From Rhodocyclaceae bacterium (GTDB lineage: Bacteria > Pseudomonadota > Gammaproteobacteria > Burkholderiales > Rhodocyclaceae), in contig VIKE01000035.1 in NCBI GenBank assembly GCA_008080565.1, forward strand, positions 1 to 43,651: 43,651 nt of DNA. Reading direction: 5' to 3'. The notes below the pieces were generated by a model that had not been told where the DNA came from, searched no databases, and saw only the letters and a program-made list of their open reading frames with translations. A program made the position numbers and the translations under genes. Positions 1 through 9,900 of the stretch are shown piece after piece (the first letter of the stretch is position 1; each line of letters begins with the position of its first letter).

Positions 1-773
1 TAGGCCATGACCGTGCCTTGCGGCGCGGCGGCATGGGTTTCGCGGATCATGCCGAACAGCGTCTTGTCCTTGGCCTGCCCGTCGATGACCCAGGAGGCGT
101 TGAAAATCTTGTGACGGCAGTGCTCGGAATTGGCCTGGGCGAACATCATGAGTTCGACGTCGGTCGGGTTGCGGCCGGCCTTGGTGAAGACGTCGAGCAG
201 GTAGTCGATTTCGTCGTCGGACAGCGCCAGACCGAGCGAACCATTGGCGTCGATCAAAGCGGCCTTGCCGCCACCCAGCACGTCGACGGTATTGAGCGGC
301 TTCGGCTCGAAATGGCGGAATAGTTCGTCGGCGGCGTCGAAGCCGGACAGCACCGATTCGGTCATGCGATCGTGCAGCAGGCCGGCGACAGTTTTCTTCT
401 CGTCGGCGCTAAGCGCGCGGTTGTTCTTGACCACGACGTGGAAGGCGATGACGCGCTCGATGCGCTCGATGGCATCGAGGTCGCAGTTCCAGGCAATGTC
501 GGTGGCCTTCGACGACCACGGCGAAATGGTCCCGATGCGCGGCGCGACGAGGAACAGCTCGCCGGCTTCACTGCCTGCCGCCTGCTCTTCGAGCAGCGTC
601 GCCAGCTTGGCGCGCTCGTCGGCATTCAGGGCGCGCTTTTGCGCCACGACATGCCAGTAATCGGCCACCACGGATTCAATATCCGACACGGCCGCAACCA
701 GGCGGGCTTGCAGGCGTTGCAGACGGAAGGCGGAAAAGGCGGCGTCGCCCTTGAGGCAAAGAATGTCGGCCAT
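1..773 (-). CDS. purL: Phosphoribosylformylglycinamidine synthase, N-terminal part (partial at window edge)
   Basis: Reading the minus strand from ATG at 773 gives an uninterrupted frame of 257 codons to the window edge. The protein starts [20 protein letters not shown] and continues through the PurS-like N-terminal domain and linker into the start of the first synthetase domain, where I see [13 protein letters not shown], the characteristic PurL substrate/nucleotide-binding segment. PurL converts FGAR to FGAM with glutamine and ATP in purine synthesis and is a cytosolic protein of about 1300 residues, so roughly four fifths lies outside. A TATAAT box lies about 30 bases upstream. The assignment is from recognised family sequence. 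Confidence 0.93.
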   Translation of the reverse strand, partial: MADILCLKGDAAFSAFRLQRLQARLVAAVSDIESVVADYWHVVAQKRALNADERAKLATLLEEQAAGSEAGELFLVAPRIGTISPWSSKATDIAWNCDLDAIERIERVIAFHVVVKNNRALSADEKKTVAGLLHDRMTESVLSGFDAADELFRHFEPKPLNTVDVLGGGKAALIDANGSLGLALSDDEIDYLLDVFTKAGRNPTDVELMMFAQANSEHCRHKIFNASWVIDGQAKDKTLFGMIRETHAAAPQGTVMA

Positions 774-805
774 GGGATGAATTCGGCGGTAGCGGAAAGG
801 GCGAA

Positions 806-811
806 ATTATA
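806..811 (-). promoter_or_regulatory. Probable -10 box of purL promoter
   Basis: A perfect TATAAT on the minus strand sits about 32 bases upstream of the purL ATG, which predicts a leader of roughly 25 bases. No good -35 hexamer is visible at 17 bases, so this is based on the -10 match and position only. Confidence 0.45.
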
Positions 812-884
812 CCCGAGCCCGGCCCTCTCCTCGGCGCCTAATCAGCAATACAACGCGACTGCGGGGGCAGTGAAAACCCCGGAA

Positions 885-923
885 TTCCACGGTCAACCGG
901 AAAAAATGGCCAAAATTGAAATT
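885..923 (+). repeat. Dispersed repeat copy 1
   Basis: Begins TTCCACGGTCAACCGGAAAA and continues with an A-rich ATGGCCAAAATTGAAATT end. This is one of the most complete copies and serves here as the reference. It is intergenic, upstream of the DUF3348 gene in the same orientation. Confidence 0.85.
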
Positions 924-1074
924 CGCCATGCCACGCAAAACAAGCTCCTCATGCGGATGCTCGACGCCTTCCGTCGGCAGCGCCGCTCGCACAAGGGCAA
1001 ACGCGGACCGCTGACCGCGTCGCAAAGTTGTAGTAGCCTTGCCACCCCTTTCGACGTCGAACCAGGTCATGATC

Positions 1075-1860
1075 ATGACGCGTGAATTTCAACGCGCCAC
1101 TTTCAATCGCTCTGCCCTCGTCCGCGTCCTGTCCGACACCCTCCCGGAAGTCCCTGATCCGAAATACGATTTCGGCGAACGGCTCGGGCAGTGGCTGGAC
1201 TTTTCGGATGCGCTGACGCTGTTTTCGGTCCTCAACACCGAGGCCGGTAGCGGCACGTCCATCGCTTCGGCCAACAGCGACTTGCCGGCCCAATTGGCCC
1301 GCGTCCGCCGCAATCTGTACGATTCAATCCACAACGACGGCGTTTTCAGCACAGATTCCGACACCCCGGCGCGCATCCCGTTCCCGACGCCCTTGCCCAA
1401 CGCCACACCGGAAAGCGCCGCCGATTTCTCGCCCTACCACCGCTATTACCTCGCCCACCAGCGCGACATGAATTCCGCCATCACGGCCCTGCGCGCCAAT
1501 GCCCGCAAGGCGCTGGCCGGCCAGTCGGCAGCTGGCAAGCAACTGGCCGACCTCGACGCCGCTTTCGAGAAATTCCTGAGCGTGCGCGAACGCAACCTGC
1601 TATCGAACATCCCGATCATGCTCGGCAAGCGCTTTGACCAGCGCTACGCCGAACACCGCGCCGCGCTGGCCGACGAATTTGCCAACGGCGCCACCGACGA
1701 TCCGACCACCTGGACGCAGCCGGGCAGCTGGCTCGAAGCCTTCTGCCACGACGCCCGGACGGCGCTGCTCGCCGAACTGGAACTGCGCCTCAAGCCCGTC
1801 GCCGGCCTGATCGCCGCCCTCGGCAGCTCGGCCGAAATCAAGGAAACAAAGCCACAATGA
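1075..1860 (+). CDS. DUF3348 family protein, first gene of a motor-like operon
   Basis: A 261-residue protein starting MTREFQRATFNRSALVRVL, which I recognise as the N-terminus of the DUF3348 family. No signal peptide or membrane segment is visible; it looks like a soluble, helix-rich cytoplasmic protein. ATG 1075 is preferred because AGG at 1064-1066 has ideal spacing; ATG 1069 and TTG 1039 are in frame as alternatives. The stop overlaps the start of the next gene (ATGA at 1857-1860), implying translational coupling to the channel-like protein. The biochemical role is unknown. Being coupled to MotA-like and OmpA-like proteins suggests a cytoplasmic accessory of that complex (inference). Confidence 0.85.
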   Translation: MTREFQRATFNRSALVRVLSDTLPEVPDPKYDFGERLGQWLDFSDALTLFSVLNTEAGSGTSIASANSDLPAQLARVRRNLYDSIHNDGVFSTDSDTPARIPFPTPLPNATPESAADFSPYHRYYLAHQRDMNSAITALRANARKALAGQSAAGKQLADLDAAFEKFLSVRERNLLSNIPIMLGKRFDQRYAEHRAALADEFANGATDDPTTWTQPGSWLEAFCHDARTALLAELELRLKPVAGLIAALGSSAEIKETKPQ

Positions 1861-4197
1861 ACCGCAATCTCAGTCTCTTCGCCTTCATCCTCGGCCTGTT
1901 TGCCGTCGTCTGGGTCGCCATCGGCTACATCGGCGGCCATACACTCGCCTTCAGCGTGTCTTGCCTCATTGCTATGGTCTACGTCGCTGGCGCCCTCGAA
2001 ATGAGGCGTTTCCACGACAACACCACGGCGCTGGCCAAGGCGCTGGGCAACATCCCGGACGACATCGGCTACCTCGGCGAATGGCTGCAACTGGTGCCGG
2101 CTGCGCTGCAAAACGCCGTCCGCCTGCGCATCGAAGGCGAGCGCGTCGCCCTGCCCGGCCCAGGTATCACGCCCTACCTCGTCGGCCTGCTGGTTTTGCT
2201 CGGCATGCTCGGCACCTTCCTCGGCATGGTCGTCACGCTGAACGGCGCCGTGCTGGCGCTGGAAAGCACGACCGACCTGCAAACCATCCGCTCGGCGCTG
2301 GCCGCACCGGTCAAGGGCCTAGGCGTCGCCTTCGGCACCTCGGTGGCCGGCGTCGCCACCTCGGCCATGCTCGGCCTGATCTCGGCGCTGTGCCGGCGCG
2401 ACCGCCTGCAAGTCGGGCAGTTGCTCGACAGCAAAATCGCCAGCGTGCTGCGCGATTTCTCGCTCACCTACCAGCGCCAGGAAACCTTCAAGGCCCTGCA
2501 GGCCCAGTCCCAGGCGCTGCCCGAACTGGTCGGCAAGCTCGACGCCATGATGAGCCAGATGGCCGAACAGAACCGCCTGCTTGGCGAGCAGTTGGCAGCC
2601 GGTCAGCAACGCTTCCACGAAGAAGCCAAGGGCCTGTACACCGATCTCGCCCAATCCGTCGACCAGTCGCTCAAGGCCAGCCTGAAGGACAGCGCGACGG
2701 TCGCTGCCGAAACCATCCAGCCCGTCGTTACCGCCACCATGGCCGGTATCGCCAACGAAACGCGCGGCCTGCATGACAAGCTGTTCGGCACCGTCGAAAC
2801 CCAGCTTGCCGGCATTGCCGGCCAGTTCGCGCAGACCGTCACCACCGTCAGCGACACCTGGCCACGAACAGGCCACCGACACCCAGCACCAGCACCTGCA
2901 AACCGCCCTCACCGCCTACGCCGAAACCTTCGAGCAACGTTCCGCCGCGCTGCTCGCCTCGGTCGAAAACACCCAGGCCAGATTGCAGGCCGACGCCGCA
3001 CAACAGCACGCCGCATTGGCCGAAACCACCGCCGCCAGCCAGCAGCAACTCGCCACCACGCTGGCCAGCCAGTTCGACAGCGTCACCGCCCGCCTCGATC
3101 AAGCAGTCAGCCAGGTTGCCGACACCTTCGGCGAACGCACTCAGGCGCTGCTGACGTCCATAGACGCCAGCCACGCCGCCTTCGCCCAGACTGCGCAGGC
3201 ACAACAGGCCGCGCAAACACAGCAAGTCGCCAGCCAGCTTGACGGTATCGCCCAGCGTTTCGACGGCGCCGTGCAGACCGTCTCCGAAACCTGGACTGGC
3301 GCGCTGGCCAAGCACGAACAGGCCAGCGACCGCCTGACGCAAGCGCTGGAACAGACGCAAACCAGCCTCACCGACACCTTCGCGCAACGTACCGCTGCGC
3401 TGCTCGCCGACATGCGCGCCACGCAGGCTGATTGGCAACGCGATTGGGCGACCGGCGAACAAACCCGCCAGGCCAGCTTCACCGATGCTCTTGCCGCCAT
3501 GGCCGGCAAGCTCGAAGCGCAATGGCAGCATGCCGGGGACGCCACGCTGGCGCAGCAGGAAAAGATCACGCAGACGTTGGGCGACACCGCCCGCGACCTC
3601 GTTGCCACCCATCAGCGCCAGGCCGAAACGACCATTGCTGAAGTCACCCGACTCATGCAGACTGCCGCCGAAGCGCCCAAGGCCGCGGCCGAAGTCATCG
3701 GCCAGCTGCGCCACGAACTGTCGGCGAGCATGGCGCGCGACAACAGCCTGCTCGAAGAACGCAGCCGCATCATGGAAACACTGGGCGCCCTGCTCGACGC
3801 CATCAACCACGCGTCGACCGAGCAGCGCAGCGCCATCGACGCGCTCGTTTCCTCCTCGGCCGACCTGCTCGAACGCGCCGGCAGCCAGTTCGCCGCCAAG
3901 GTTGAAAGCGAAGCCGGCAAGCTCGTTGACATTGGCACCAGCATCACCGGCGGCGCCCTCGAAGTGGCCAGTCTGGGTGAGGCTTTCGGTGTTGCGGTCA
4001 AGCTCTTTGCCGAATCGAACGACAAGATGATGGCCGCGCTCCAACGCATCGAAGGCGGGCTGACCAAGTCGCTGACGCGCAGCGACGAACAGCTTGCCTA
4101 CTACGTCGCGCAGGCCCGCGAAATCATCGACCTCAGCATCATGTCGCAGAAGAAGATGGTCGACGACCTGCAGCGCGTCGCCGCTAGCGAGGCATAA
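1857..4197 (+). CDS. DUF802 membrane protein with MotA/ExbB/ZorA-like channel domain and long helical tail; frameshifted at about 2862
   Basis: Two overlapping frames encode one protein of about 779 residues. The N-terminal frame has membrane segments near residues 5-28 and 30-48, then a MotA/TolQ-like core (GLLVLLGMLGTFLGMVVTLN near 110-130 and GLGVAFGTSVAGVATSAMLG near 158-180). The rest is an Ala/Gln-rich coiled coil with imperfect repeats of roughly 90 residues (FEQRSAALLAS, FGERTQALLTS, FAQRTAALLAD). At 2859-2863 the frame reads TGG CCA CGA, whereas dropping one C gives TGG CAC GAA CAG, matching the later repeat WTGALAKHEQA. Without correction the first frame runs on to 3242 in unrelated sequence. 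It sits 2 bases before the OmpA gene. A sequencing error, a true mutation or recoding are all possible. Confidence 0.8.
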
Positions 4198-4199
4198 CC

Positions 4200-4844
4200 A
4201 TGGAAGACATCGACGCCAGCGTCGACCACAGCACGCCTGTCTGGGCGGTTTTCGGCGACCTCATGGCCGGCCTGCTCGGCGCCTTCGTGCTCATCCTGGT
4301 CGGCGTGCTCGGCGTGCAACTCGAACTGGTCACCAGCCTCGAAGCCGAAATCCAGAAACGCCAGCAGGAAGAACAACGCCGCGAAGCGCTCGAAAAAGCC
4401 CTGGCCGGCCCGCTCGCCTCCGGCCGCGTGACGCTCAACAACGGCAAGATCGGCATCAGCGGCAACGTGCTCTTCGCGCTCAACTCCGACCAGTTGCAAC
4501 CGGAAGGCAAACAGCTGCTCAAGAGCCTGTCGCAACCCATCGCCGCCTACCTCGGCGCCAGCGAACAGATGCTCATGGTCAGCGGCTTCACCGACGACAT
4601 GCCGGTGCGCGGCAGCAACAGCCGGTTCGCCGACAACTGGGAACTCTCGGCCCAGCGCGCCCTGACCGTGACGCGCACGCTGATCGACGACGGCGTGCCC
4701 TCGTCGTCCATCTTCGCCGCTGCCTTCGGGGCGCAACAGCCGGTCGCTGACAACGCCGATGCCGATGGCCGCGCCCGCAACCGCCGCGTCGAAATGGCGC
4801 CAGTGCCCAAGTCGCGGACCAACGGCAAGGACGCCAATGGCTGA
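4200..4844 (+). CDS. MotB/ZorB-like OmpA-family inner-membrane protein
   Basis: A 214-residue protein with a short cytoplasmic N-terminus, one membrane helix at about residues 17-40 (VFGDLMAGLLGAFVLILVGV), a short coiled coil (residues 45-65) and a C-terminal OmpA peptidoglycan-binding domain (about 85-205; LFALNSDQLQPEGKQLL, SGFTDDMPV, LSAQRALTVTRTLID, GRARNRRVEM). Asp20 at the start of the helix sits where MotB, ExbD and ZorB carry their proton-accepting Asp. Such proteins anchor a MotA-type proton channel to the cell wall. It starts 2 bases after the DUF802 stop, so the two are almost certainly partners. SD-like bases overlap the end of the preceding gene. Confidence 0.88.
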   Translation: MEDIDASVDHSTPVWAVFGDLMAGLLGAFVLILVGVLGVQLELVTSLEAEIQKRQQEEQRREALEKALAGPLASGRVTLNNGKIGISGNVLFALNSDQLQPEGKQLLKSLSQPIAAYLGASEQMLMVSGFTDDMPVRGSNSRFADNWELSAQRALTVTRTLIDDGVPSSSIFAAAFGAQQPVADNADADGRARNRRVEMAPVPKSRTNGKDANG

Positions 4845-5538
4845 AACGGGCGACATGGGCGCAACGGATGACATCCCGGCTCAAATCAGCGCCCTGCGCA
4901 CTAGCGGCGCCGCCGACCGCGACCCGGTACGTTTTGCCTACCTCGAAGCACTAAGTCGCCGTGCCGCCACGCAACCGGAAGCCATCCGCCAATTGCTCAA
5001 GGCCAGAATCAGCGCAGCCATGTATGAACTGGCCAGCCGCCCAACCCCGGCGCCAGCCGAGAGCACCGAGACAAGCCACTCCAGCCCGCTCGCCGACCTC
5101 CTCGCCTACATCAGCGGACAAGCCCACGGCCAGCAGGACGCCACGCCGCCCGCCAACGAGGCTTCCACGGTCAACCGGAAAAATCGCCCAAAATCGAAAA
5201 CCGCATCGGCGGAGCCCCGCCAGCAAGGCCCGGAACTCAAGTCCGTCGCCATCTTCCGCAACGAGTGGTCCAAGCTCAGCACTGAGCAACAACTCACCCA
5301 GACCCTGGCCCAGGCCCCGGAAAACGCCGGCCCCATGAACTCCCAGCACCTCGTCCTGCGCAGCCTGGAACGCATGCGCGACATTGCGCCGGACTACCTG
5401 CAGGGATTCATGAGCTACATCGACACCTTGATCTGGCTTGAACAAGCAGATTCAACGCGGGCAATGGCAGGTCGGATATCCGCGGGTGACGCAGGAAAAC
5501 CCGCGCGCCCCGGAACGCGCCGTACGACAAAGCGGTAG
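4837..5538 (+). CDS. DUF2894 family protein, last gene of the motor-like operon
   Basis: A 233-residue protein that I recognise as DUF2894 by its place in the operon and its C-terminal segment (FRNEWSKLSTEQQLTQTLAQ and SLERMRDIAPDYLQGFM). ATG 4837 has AAGG at 4827-4830 and overlaps the OmpA stop by 8 bases. It is probably cytoplasmic and has no signal or membrane helix. A dispersed repeat copy lies in frame at 5163-5200 and encodes STVNRKNRPKSK (residues about 109-121) in a low-complexity linker between the N-terminal and C-terminal helical parts, so the repeat has become protein sequence. The function is unknown; a role with the DUF802/OmpA complex is inferred from coupling. Confidence 0.8.
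   Translation: MAETGDMGATDDIPAQISALRTSGAADRDPVRFAYLEALSRRAATQPEAIRQLLKARISAAMYELASRPTPAPAESTETSHSSPLADLLAYISGQAHGQQDATPPANEASTVNRKNRPKSKTASAEPRQQGPELKSVAIFRNEWSKLSTEQQLTQTLAQAPENAGPMNSQHLVLRSLERMRDIAPDYLQGFMSYIDTLIWLEQADSTRAMAGRISAGDAGKPARPGTRRTTKR
5163..5200 (+). repeat. Dispersed repeat copy 2, inside the DUF2894 gene
   Basis: TTCCACGGTCAACCGGAAAA followed by ATCGCCCAAAATCGAAAA. It is read in frame as S-T-V-N-R-K in the inter-domain linker. Confidence 0.85.
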
Positions 5539-5748
5539 CTGACTACTAGCTATCTATACTTGCGACAACCAATCGTTGATCGCGCCAGCTGAAAATCCCC
5601 GCACATGAAACTCTGTTTGTTCAACGATCAGTTTCATCTTCTTTACATGTTCAGACAGCCCTGTAACCCGCCCATCACAGAGCAAACGGAGTTCATATTT
5701 GGATATATTCCCAAAATTTCTTTAAAAGCATAAAAACCGGGGAATTGA

Positions 5749-5765
5749 TGTCGGAAATTTTTACA
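5749..5765 (+). promoter_or_regulatory. Possible enhancer-binding dyad upstream of the sigma-54 promoter
   Basis: TGTCGGAAATTTTTACA is an imperfect dyad (TGT/ACA ends, AAATTT centre) about 65 bases upstream of the -24 element. That is a normal distance for a bacterial enhancer-binding protein such as PrsR. The symmetry is partial, so this is a suggestion only. Confidence 0.25.
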
Positions 5766-5827
5766 TCAGGCATATCAAGTGGTCACAATATACAAATATT
5801 TAATTTAAAAACAACGCTATGTAAACA

Positions 5828-5842
5828 TGGCTTAATTATTGC
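5828..5842 (+). promoter_or_regulatory. Sigma-54 (RpoN) -24/-12 promoter of the PEP-CTERM gene
   Basis: TGGC at 5828-5831, seven bases, then TTGC at 5839-5842: the exact spacing and both invariant dinucleotides (GG and GC) of a sigma-54 promoter. Transcription would start near 5854, about 40 bases before the ATG. PEP-CTERM genes in Zoogloea-like bacteria are known to use RpoN with the PrsK-PrsR two-component system, so the context fits. Confidence 0.7.
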
Positions 5843-5896
5843 TTAAGAGGATCGCGTTTTCGACAAATCAATAAATCATCAAACTTTGGGGTAAAA

Positions 5897-6478
5897 ATGA
5901 AAAAACTATCAGTCGCATCTTTGGGATTGTCGTGTCTTCTGCTTTCAGCGGGAGCAAACGCAGCAATCGTCACTCAAGACCTAAACATTCTGCTCCCCAC
6001 ACAAGGAACCCTTGCTGTTGACCTCAATGGTGACTCGATAAACGACATCGGGCTTGCTGAGGATTGCTGTTCCGCGAACAATACATGGACTTCTGCTGGC
6101 GCCTACACGACTCAAGTGTCGTTGAACTGGCTGTCGGTCGGTGCCATCATTAACAACTCCCTGCCGTGGAGCACAACTGGTGGGTACATGCCAGTTGGTG
6201 GTCAAATCGTTGGCTCAAATTACATTGCAGTACAAGACTTCAGTCTCGGCAATCTGTTTGGTTACATCACTCTCGATTACGATGGTACGAACCTTGTCGT
6301 CGACCGCTTCACATACGAAGACAGCGGCGCCGCCCTGATGGTTGGAAGCAGCGCAGTACCAGAACCCGGTTCGTTGGCCCTGCTGGGCCTTGGTCTCTCT
6401 GGTCTCTTTCTGTACCGGAGAAAAAAAGCAGCAATCAATAATTGCAACAATCTGGAACGTGTAACTCTCTTCAATTAA
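5897..6478 (+). CDS. PEP-CTERM sorting-domain exported protein
   Basis: A 193-residue protein with a clear signal peptide (MKKLSVASLGLSCLLLSAGA, cleavage near NA-AIV) and an extracellular region of about 130 residues rich in Asn, Thr and Gly. It ends in a PEP-CTERM sorting signal: VPEPGSLALLGLGLSGLFLY followed by RRKKA. Such signals are recognised by the exosortase EpsH/XrtA, and the proteins go to the surface or the exopolysaccharide matrix, often in floc or biofilm formers. A 15-residue tail after the basic cluster (AINNCNNLERVTLFN) is unusual, since most family members stop just after the Arg/Lys run. It has its own sigma-54 promoter and a strong terminator, so it is monocistronic. The exact role is unknown. 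Confidence 0.88.
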   Translation: MKKLSVASLGLSCLLLSAGANAAIVTQDLNILLPTQGTLAVDLNGDSINDIGLAEDCCSANNTWTSAGAYTTQVSLNWLSVGAIINNSLPWSTTGGYMPVGGQIVGSNYIAVQDFSLGNLFGYITLDYDGTNLVVDRFTYEDSGAALMVGSSAVPEPGSLALLGLGLSGLFLYRRKKAAINNCNNLERVTLFN

Positions 6479-6499
6479 CTTAGAGGTTTACGCTGATAG

Positions 6500-6528
6500 G
6501 GCAAGGAGATCAATCTCCTTGCCTTTTT
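6500..6528 (+). terminator. Rho-independent terminator after the PEP-CTERM gene
   Basis: A perfect 10-bp stem (GGCAAGGAGA / TCTCCTTGCC) around a TCAA loop, followed directly by TTTTT, 21 bases after the stop codon. Confidence 0.9.
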
Positions 6529-6906
6529 CTTTTGCGCAATCCTTTATTGCCTTGATGTCACTACATTGACACACTGGTCTGGCTCATCCACGGAGCCCCG
6601 ACGCGAGCGATGGGTGGACAGTTGCCAGGTGGCGAAGTGGAGAAAAACAGAGAACGGCTCGATGTGGTGCGATCAAACGATAATCGCACTTTGATTTCCA
6701 GCCACAAGTGATCACAGCGCTTCAATAAAGCAAACCTGGCTCAAGGTGGAACAGAGTCGGCCCATTCTGCCTACGGAGGTGAAAATTAGGCGAAATACGC
6801 GCCAGATATTTTTGTTATTTCTGGCGATATCCCTAATGTCAGGGCGGTTACATTGGTGCTAACCTATTCTGACCCTTGCTTCACCACGCAAATCAGAGGA
6901 AATCGG
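6529..6906. other. Intergenic region upstream of the hybrid kinase, with two inverted repeats
   Basis: About 380 bases without a convincing gene. Two dyads are visible. GTGCGAT at 6667-6673 pairs with ATCGCAC at 6683-6689 over a 9-base gap. CGCCAGA at 6800-6806 pairs with TCTGGCG at 6820-6826. They could be operators or mRNA hairpins for the kinase gene; nothing ties them to a named regulator. Confidence 0.4.
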
Positions 6907-9900
6907 ATGGAATCGAAGGGCCGGAAACGGATATCTGACTACTGGGATTCGCTTCGAATCCAGCTGACCTTTGGCGTGTTGCTGCTACAGGCTGTGTGCC
7001 TCGCTTCGCTTGCGTTGATTGCCGAAAACCAGCTCAAGAGTAGCTTCCTCGATCAATTGCAGGAGCAACAGGAAAGCAATCTCGGGTTGGTTAGCAACTG
7101 GATCGATCACGGCGTGAAGGAGCGAATCGGCTTGCTTCAGGCTGTGGCCGAAAGTCTGACACCCGAAGACTGGACTAACCGCGATACCGTCCAGCATCAC
7201 CTGTCCAGCCAGCCCAGTATCAATCGCTTCTTTGCGCGCGATGTTTATGTCATTTCGGCAAAAGGAACCCGGATTGCCGAGGTACCGCAGCGCCAGAAGG
7301 TCAATGCGGATTACAGCGCAGCACCTTATTTGACTCGCGCCATCGAGACGCGCCGTCCGGTCATCATGCCGCTGATCGGACGATTTTCCGGACGTCCGAA
7401 TCTCATCTTTGCGGTTCCTGTGCTGGACAAGGCGGGAGCCGTCGTCGCCGTTATTTGCGGCTCGGATGACTTGGGCTCCGGCAGCCAGTTCTATATTTCC
7501 GATTTTGCCCATAACGGTCCGTCTGGGGGCTATCAGGTCATCTCGCTCGACGAACGGAGCTATGTCGCCAGCACCGATGCATCGAAGGTTTTGACCAAGG
7601 TTGTGGGGGAAGTGGCCGACCCGCTCATGGAGCGCAGGATCAACGAGGGGTTCACCGGTGCCGGGTGGTCGATAGGTGAAGGAGGTAACGAACTGATCTC
7701 CCACGCAACGATCATCAAGGACATCAACTGGCTGGTGGTCGCCTACGTCCCGGTCAAGCAGGCGCTCGCGCCGCTGGCAGACCTTACGCAAACCATCTGG
7801 ATTGGTGCCATACTGGCCATGCTCATCACCGGCATTGTGGTTCTACGACTTTTGAATAGTCAGCTCAAGCCACTCGAAAACGCCGCAACAAAAATTGCCA
7901 GCCTTCTGCCAAACAAGGAACTGATAGAGCTACCCGAAAGTGGGAGCCGTGAGATCCGCACCTTTCTGCAGCATTTCAACCGCCTTCATCAGGTCATTCG
8001 TGAACAAATTCTCGCCTTGCAAAACGAGCGGGACCACCTGGAACTAGCAGTCAATCAACGAACCGAGGCGCTGACAGCAACCGAGCAATTTACCCGCGCG
8101 ATCACCGATGCGCTGCCCAGCATGATTGCCTATTGGGACACCGAATTGCGCAATCGTTTCGCGAACCGGGCCTATTTGGAGTTGTATGGAATAAGCGCTC
8201 AAGAAATCAAGGGAATGCAGTTGCAGGAGCTACTTGGCGAAGAGACCTACCGCCTCAGAGAAGCACACGTACAAGCCGCCCTGAACGGTGAACGACAATG
8301 CTTTGAACGCGTCTTGTCGAATCAGGGCAAAGTCGGGCGACATATTGTGGCCCATTACATTCCCGATGGTCCTCCAGGATCGGTGAAGGGCATCTTTGTC
8401 CTGCTCTACGACATCACTGAACTGAAAGCAGCCGAGCAGGAGATCCAGCGCCAAGCAGATGAACTGGATGACTTGTATAACCATGCACCTTGCGGCTATC
8501 ACTCGCTGGATCAGCATGGCTTCATCCAGAAAATCAACGACACTGAACTGGCCTGGCTGGGATACACCCGCGAGGAACTTGTCGGGCAACGGAAAATCAC
8601 CGAGTTTCTGACGCCTTCGGCAGTCGAGACATTCAGACAAAACTTCCCCAAAATCCATGCCGGTGAGGCGATACGCGAACTGCCGCTGGAATTGATACGC
8701 AAGAACGGCAGCACCTTTCCTGTGCTGCTGTCGGCATCGGCTGTCCTCGATGACGCCGGCCGGTTTATCTCTACGCGTTCAGCAATCATTGATTACTCAC
8801 AACTGCGTCGGCAGCAGGAAACGCTGGGGCGGGTACTCGCCGCTTCACCGATGGCTGTTCGCATTGCCCGCGTTGAAGACCACCACATCCTGTTCGTGAA
8901 CAAGGCATATTGCGATCTGGTACGCAGAACCCAAGAAGAGGTGAATAACGAAGAGGTAAGCCACTATTACGCCGATCCGGATGTTTTCGAAGAAATCCGC
9001 GCCACCCTTGCCCGTGGCGAGTCAGTACTCAATCGCCTGGTCGAAATTCACTTTCCCGACAATCCGGACGAACCGCATGTCTGGGCCATGGGCTCTTACA
9101 TGAACATCGATTACGAGGGAAGTCCAACTGTCCTCGCCTGGTTCTTCGACGTTACCAAGCTGCAGGAAGCGAAGTCCGACGCCGAGGCTGCTACCAGGGC
9201 AAAAAGCGCATTCCTGGCCAACATGAGCCACGAAATCCGGACACCGATGAATGCCATTATCGGCATGGCGGAATTGACCCTGGCCACCGATCTTAGTGCG
9301 CGACAACTCAACTACGTGTCGAAGATCAAGTCGGCATCGGAAAGCCTGCTTACCATCATCAACGACATCCTCGACTTTTCGAAGATCGAAGCCGGCAAAC
9401 TGGAAATGGACCAGACGCCCTTCGTACTCGAGTCCGTTTTTGACCGCCTTTCAAGCGTGGTCGCCCTGCGTGCAGAGAATCAGGGAATCGAACTCTATTA
9501 TGATATTGACGAAGATACGCGCCTGCTGGAGGGAGATCCGTTAAGACTGGGACAGGTTTTTACCAACCTGGTCAGCAACTCCCTGAAGTTTTCAACCGGT
9601 GGCAGCGTCATTGTCAAAGTCAGAACCACGACGCTCGGCGAGGACGATCTCGAACTTCACTGTTCGGTCAGTGACGAAGGCATTGGCATGAGCGAAGAAC
9701 AGGTTGGCCGGTTGTTCGATCCGTTCACTCAGGCCGACTCCTCGACAACGCGTCGTTTTGGCGGAACGGGGCTGGGTCTGTCGATCAGCCGACAGTTGGT
9801 CGAACTGATGGGCGGGCGAATTTGGGTGGAAAGCGAACTGGGACATGGGAGCACCTTCCATTTCACGGTTCGCCTCAGAATTCTCGGCCCCGATCGGCGT

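Larger units (their letters stand above)
774..1074. other. Divergent intergenic region purL / DUF3348 operon
   Basis: About 300 bases without a convincing gene. It holds the purL -10 box on the minus strand and one copy of the window-wide dispersed repeat at 885-923. I see no clear promoter for the plus-strand operon. Confidence 0.5.
5539..5896. other. AT-rich intergenic region upstream of the PEP-CTERM gene
   Basis: About 360 bases, clearly more AT-rich than the flanking operon. It contains no convincing gene. It holds a sigma-54 promoter (5828-5842) and a possible activator dyad (5749-5765), both described separately. Confidence 0.6.

Noticed and set aside
372..1085. Plus-strand open frame over the purL 5' end and intergenic region
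   Set aside because: Antisense to a clear PurL frame, and continues through the dispersed repeat; no RBS.
2841..2880. Programmed ribosomal frameshift in the DUF802 gene
   Set aside because: No slippery heptamer or obvious downstream stimulatory structure at the join; a one-base error or mutation is simpler.
2848..4044. Long minus-strand open frame opposite the DUF802 gene
   Set aside because: Gly/Glu/Leu-rich antisense shadow with no recognisable domain; the plus strand carries a consistent coiled-coil protein.
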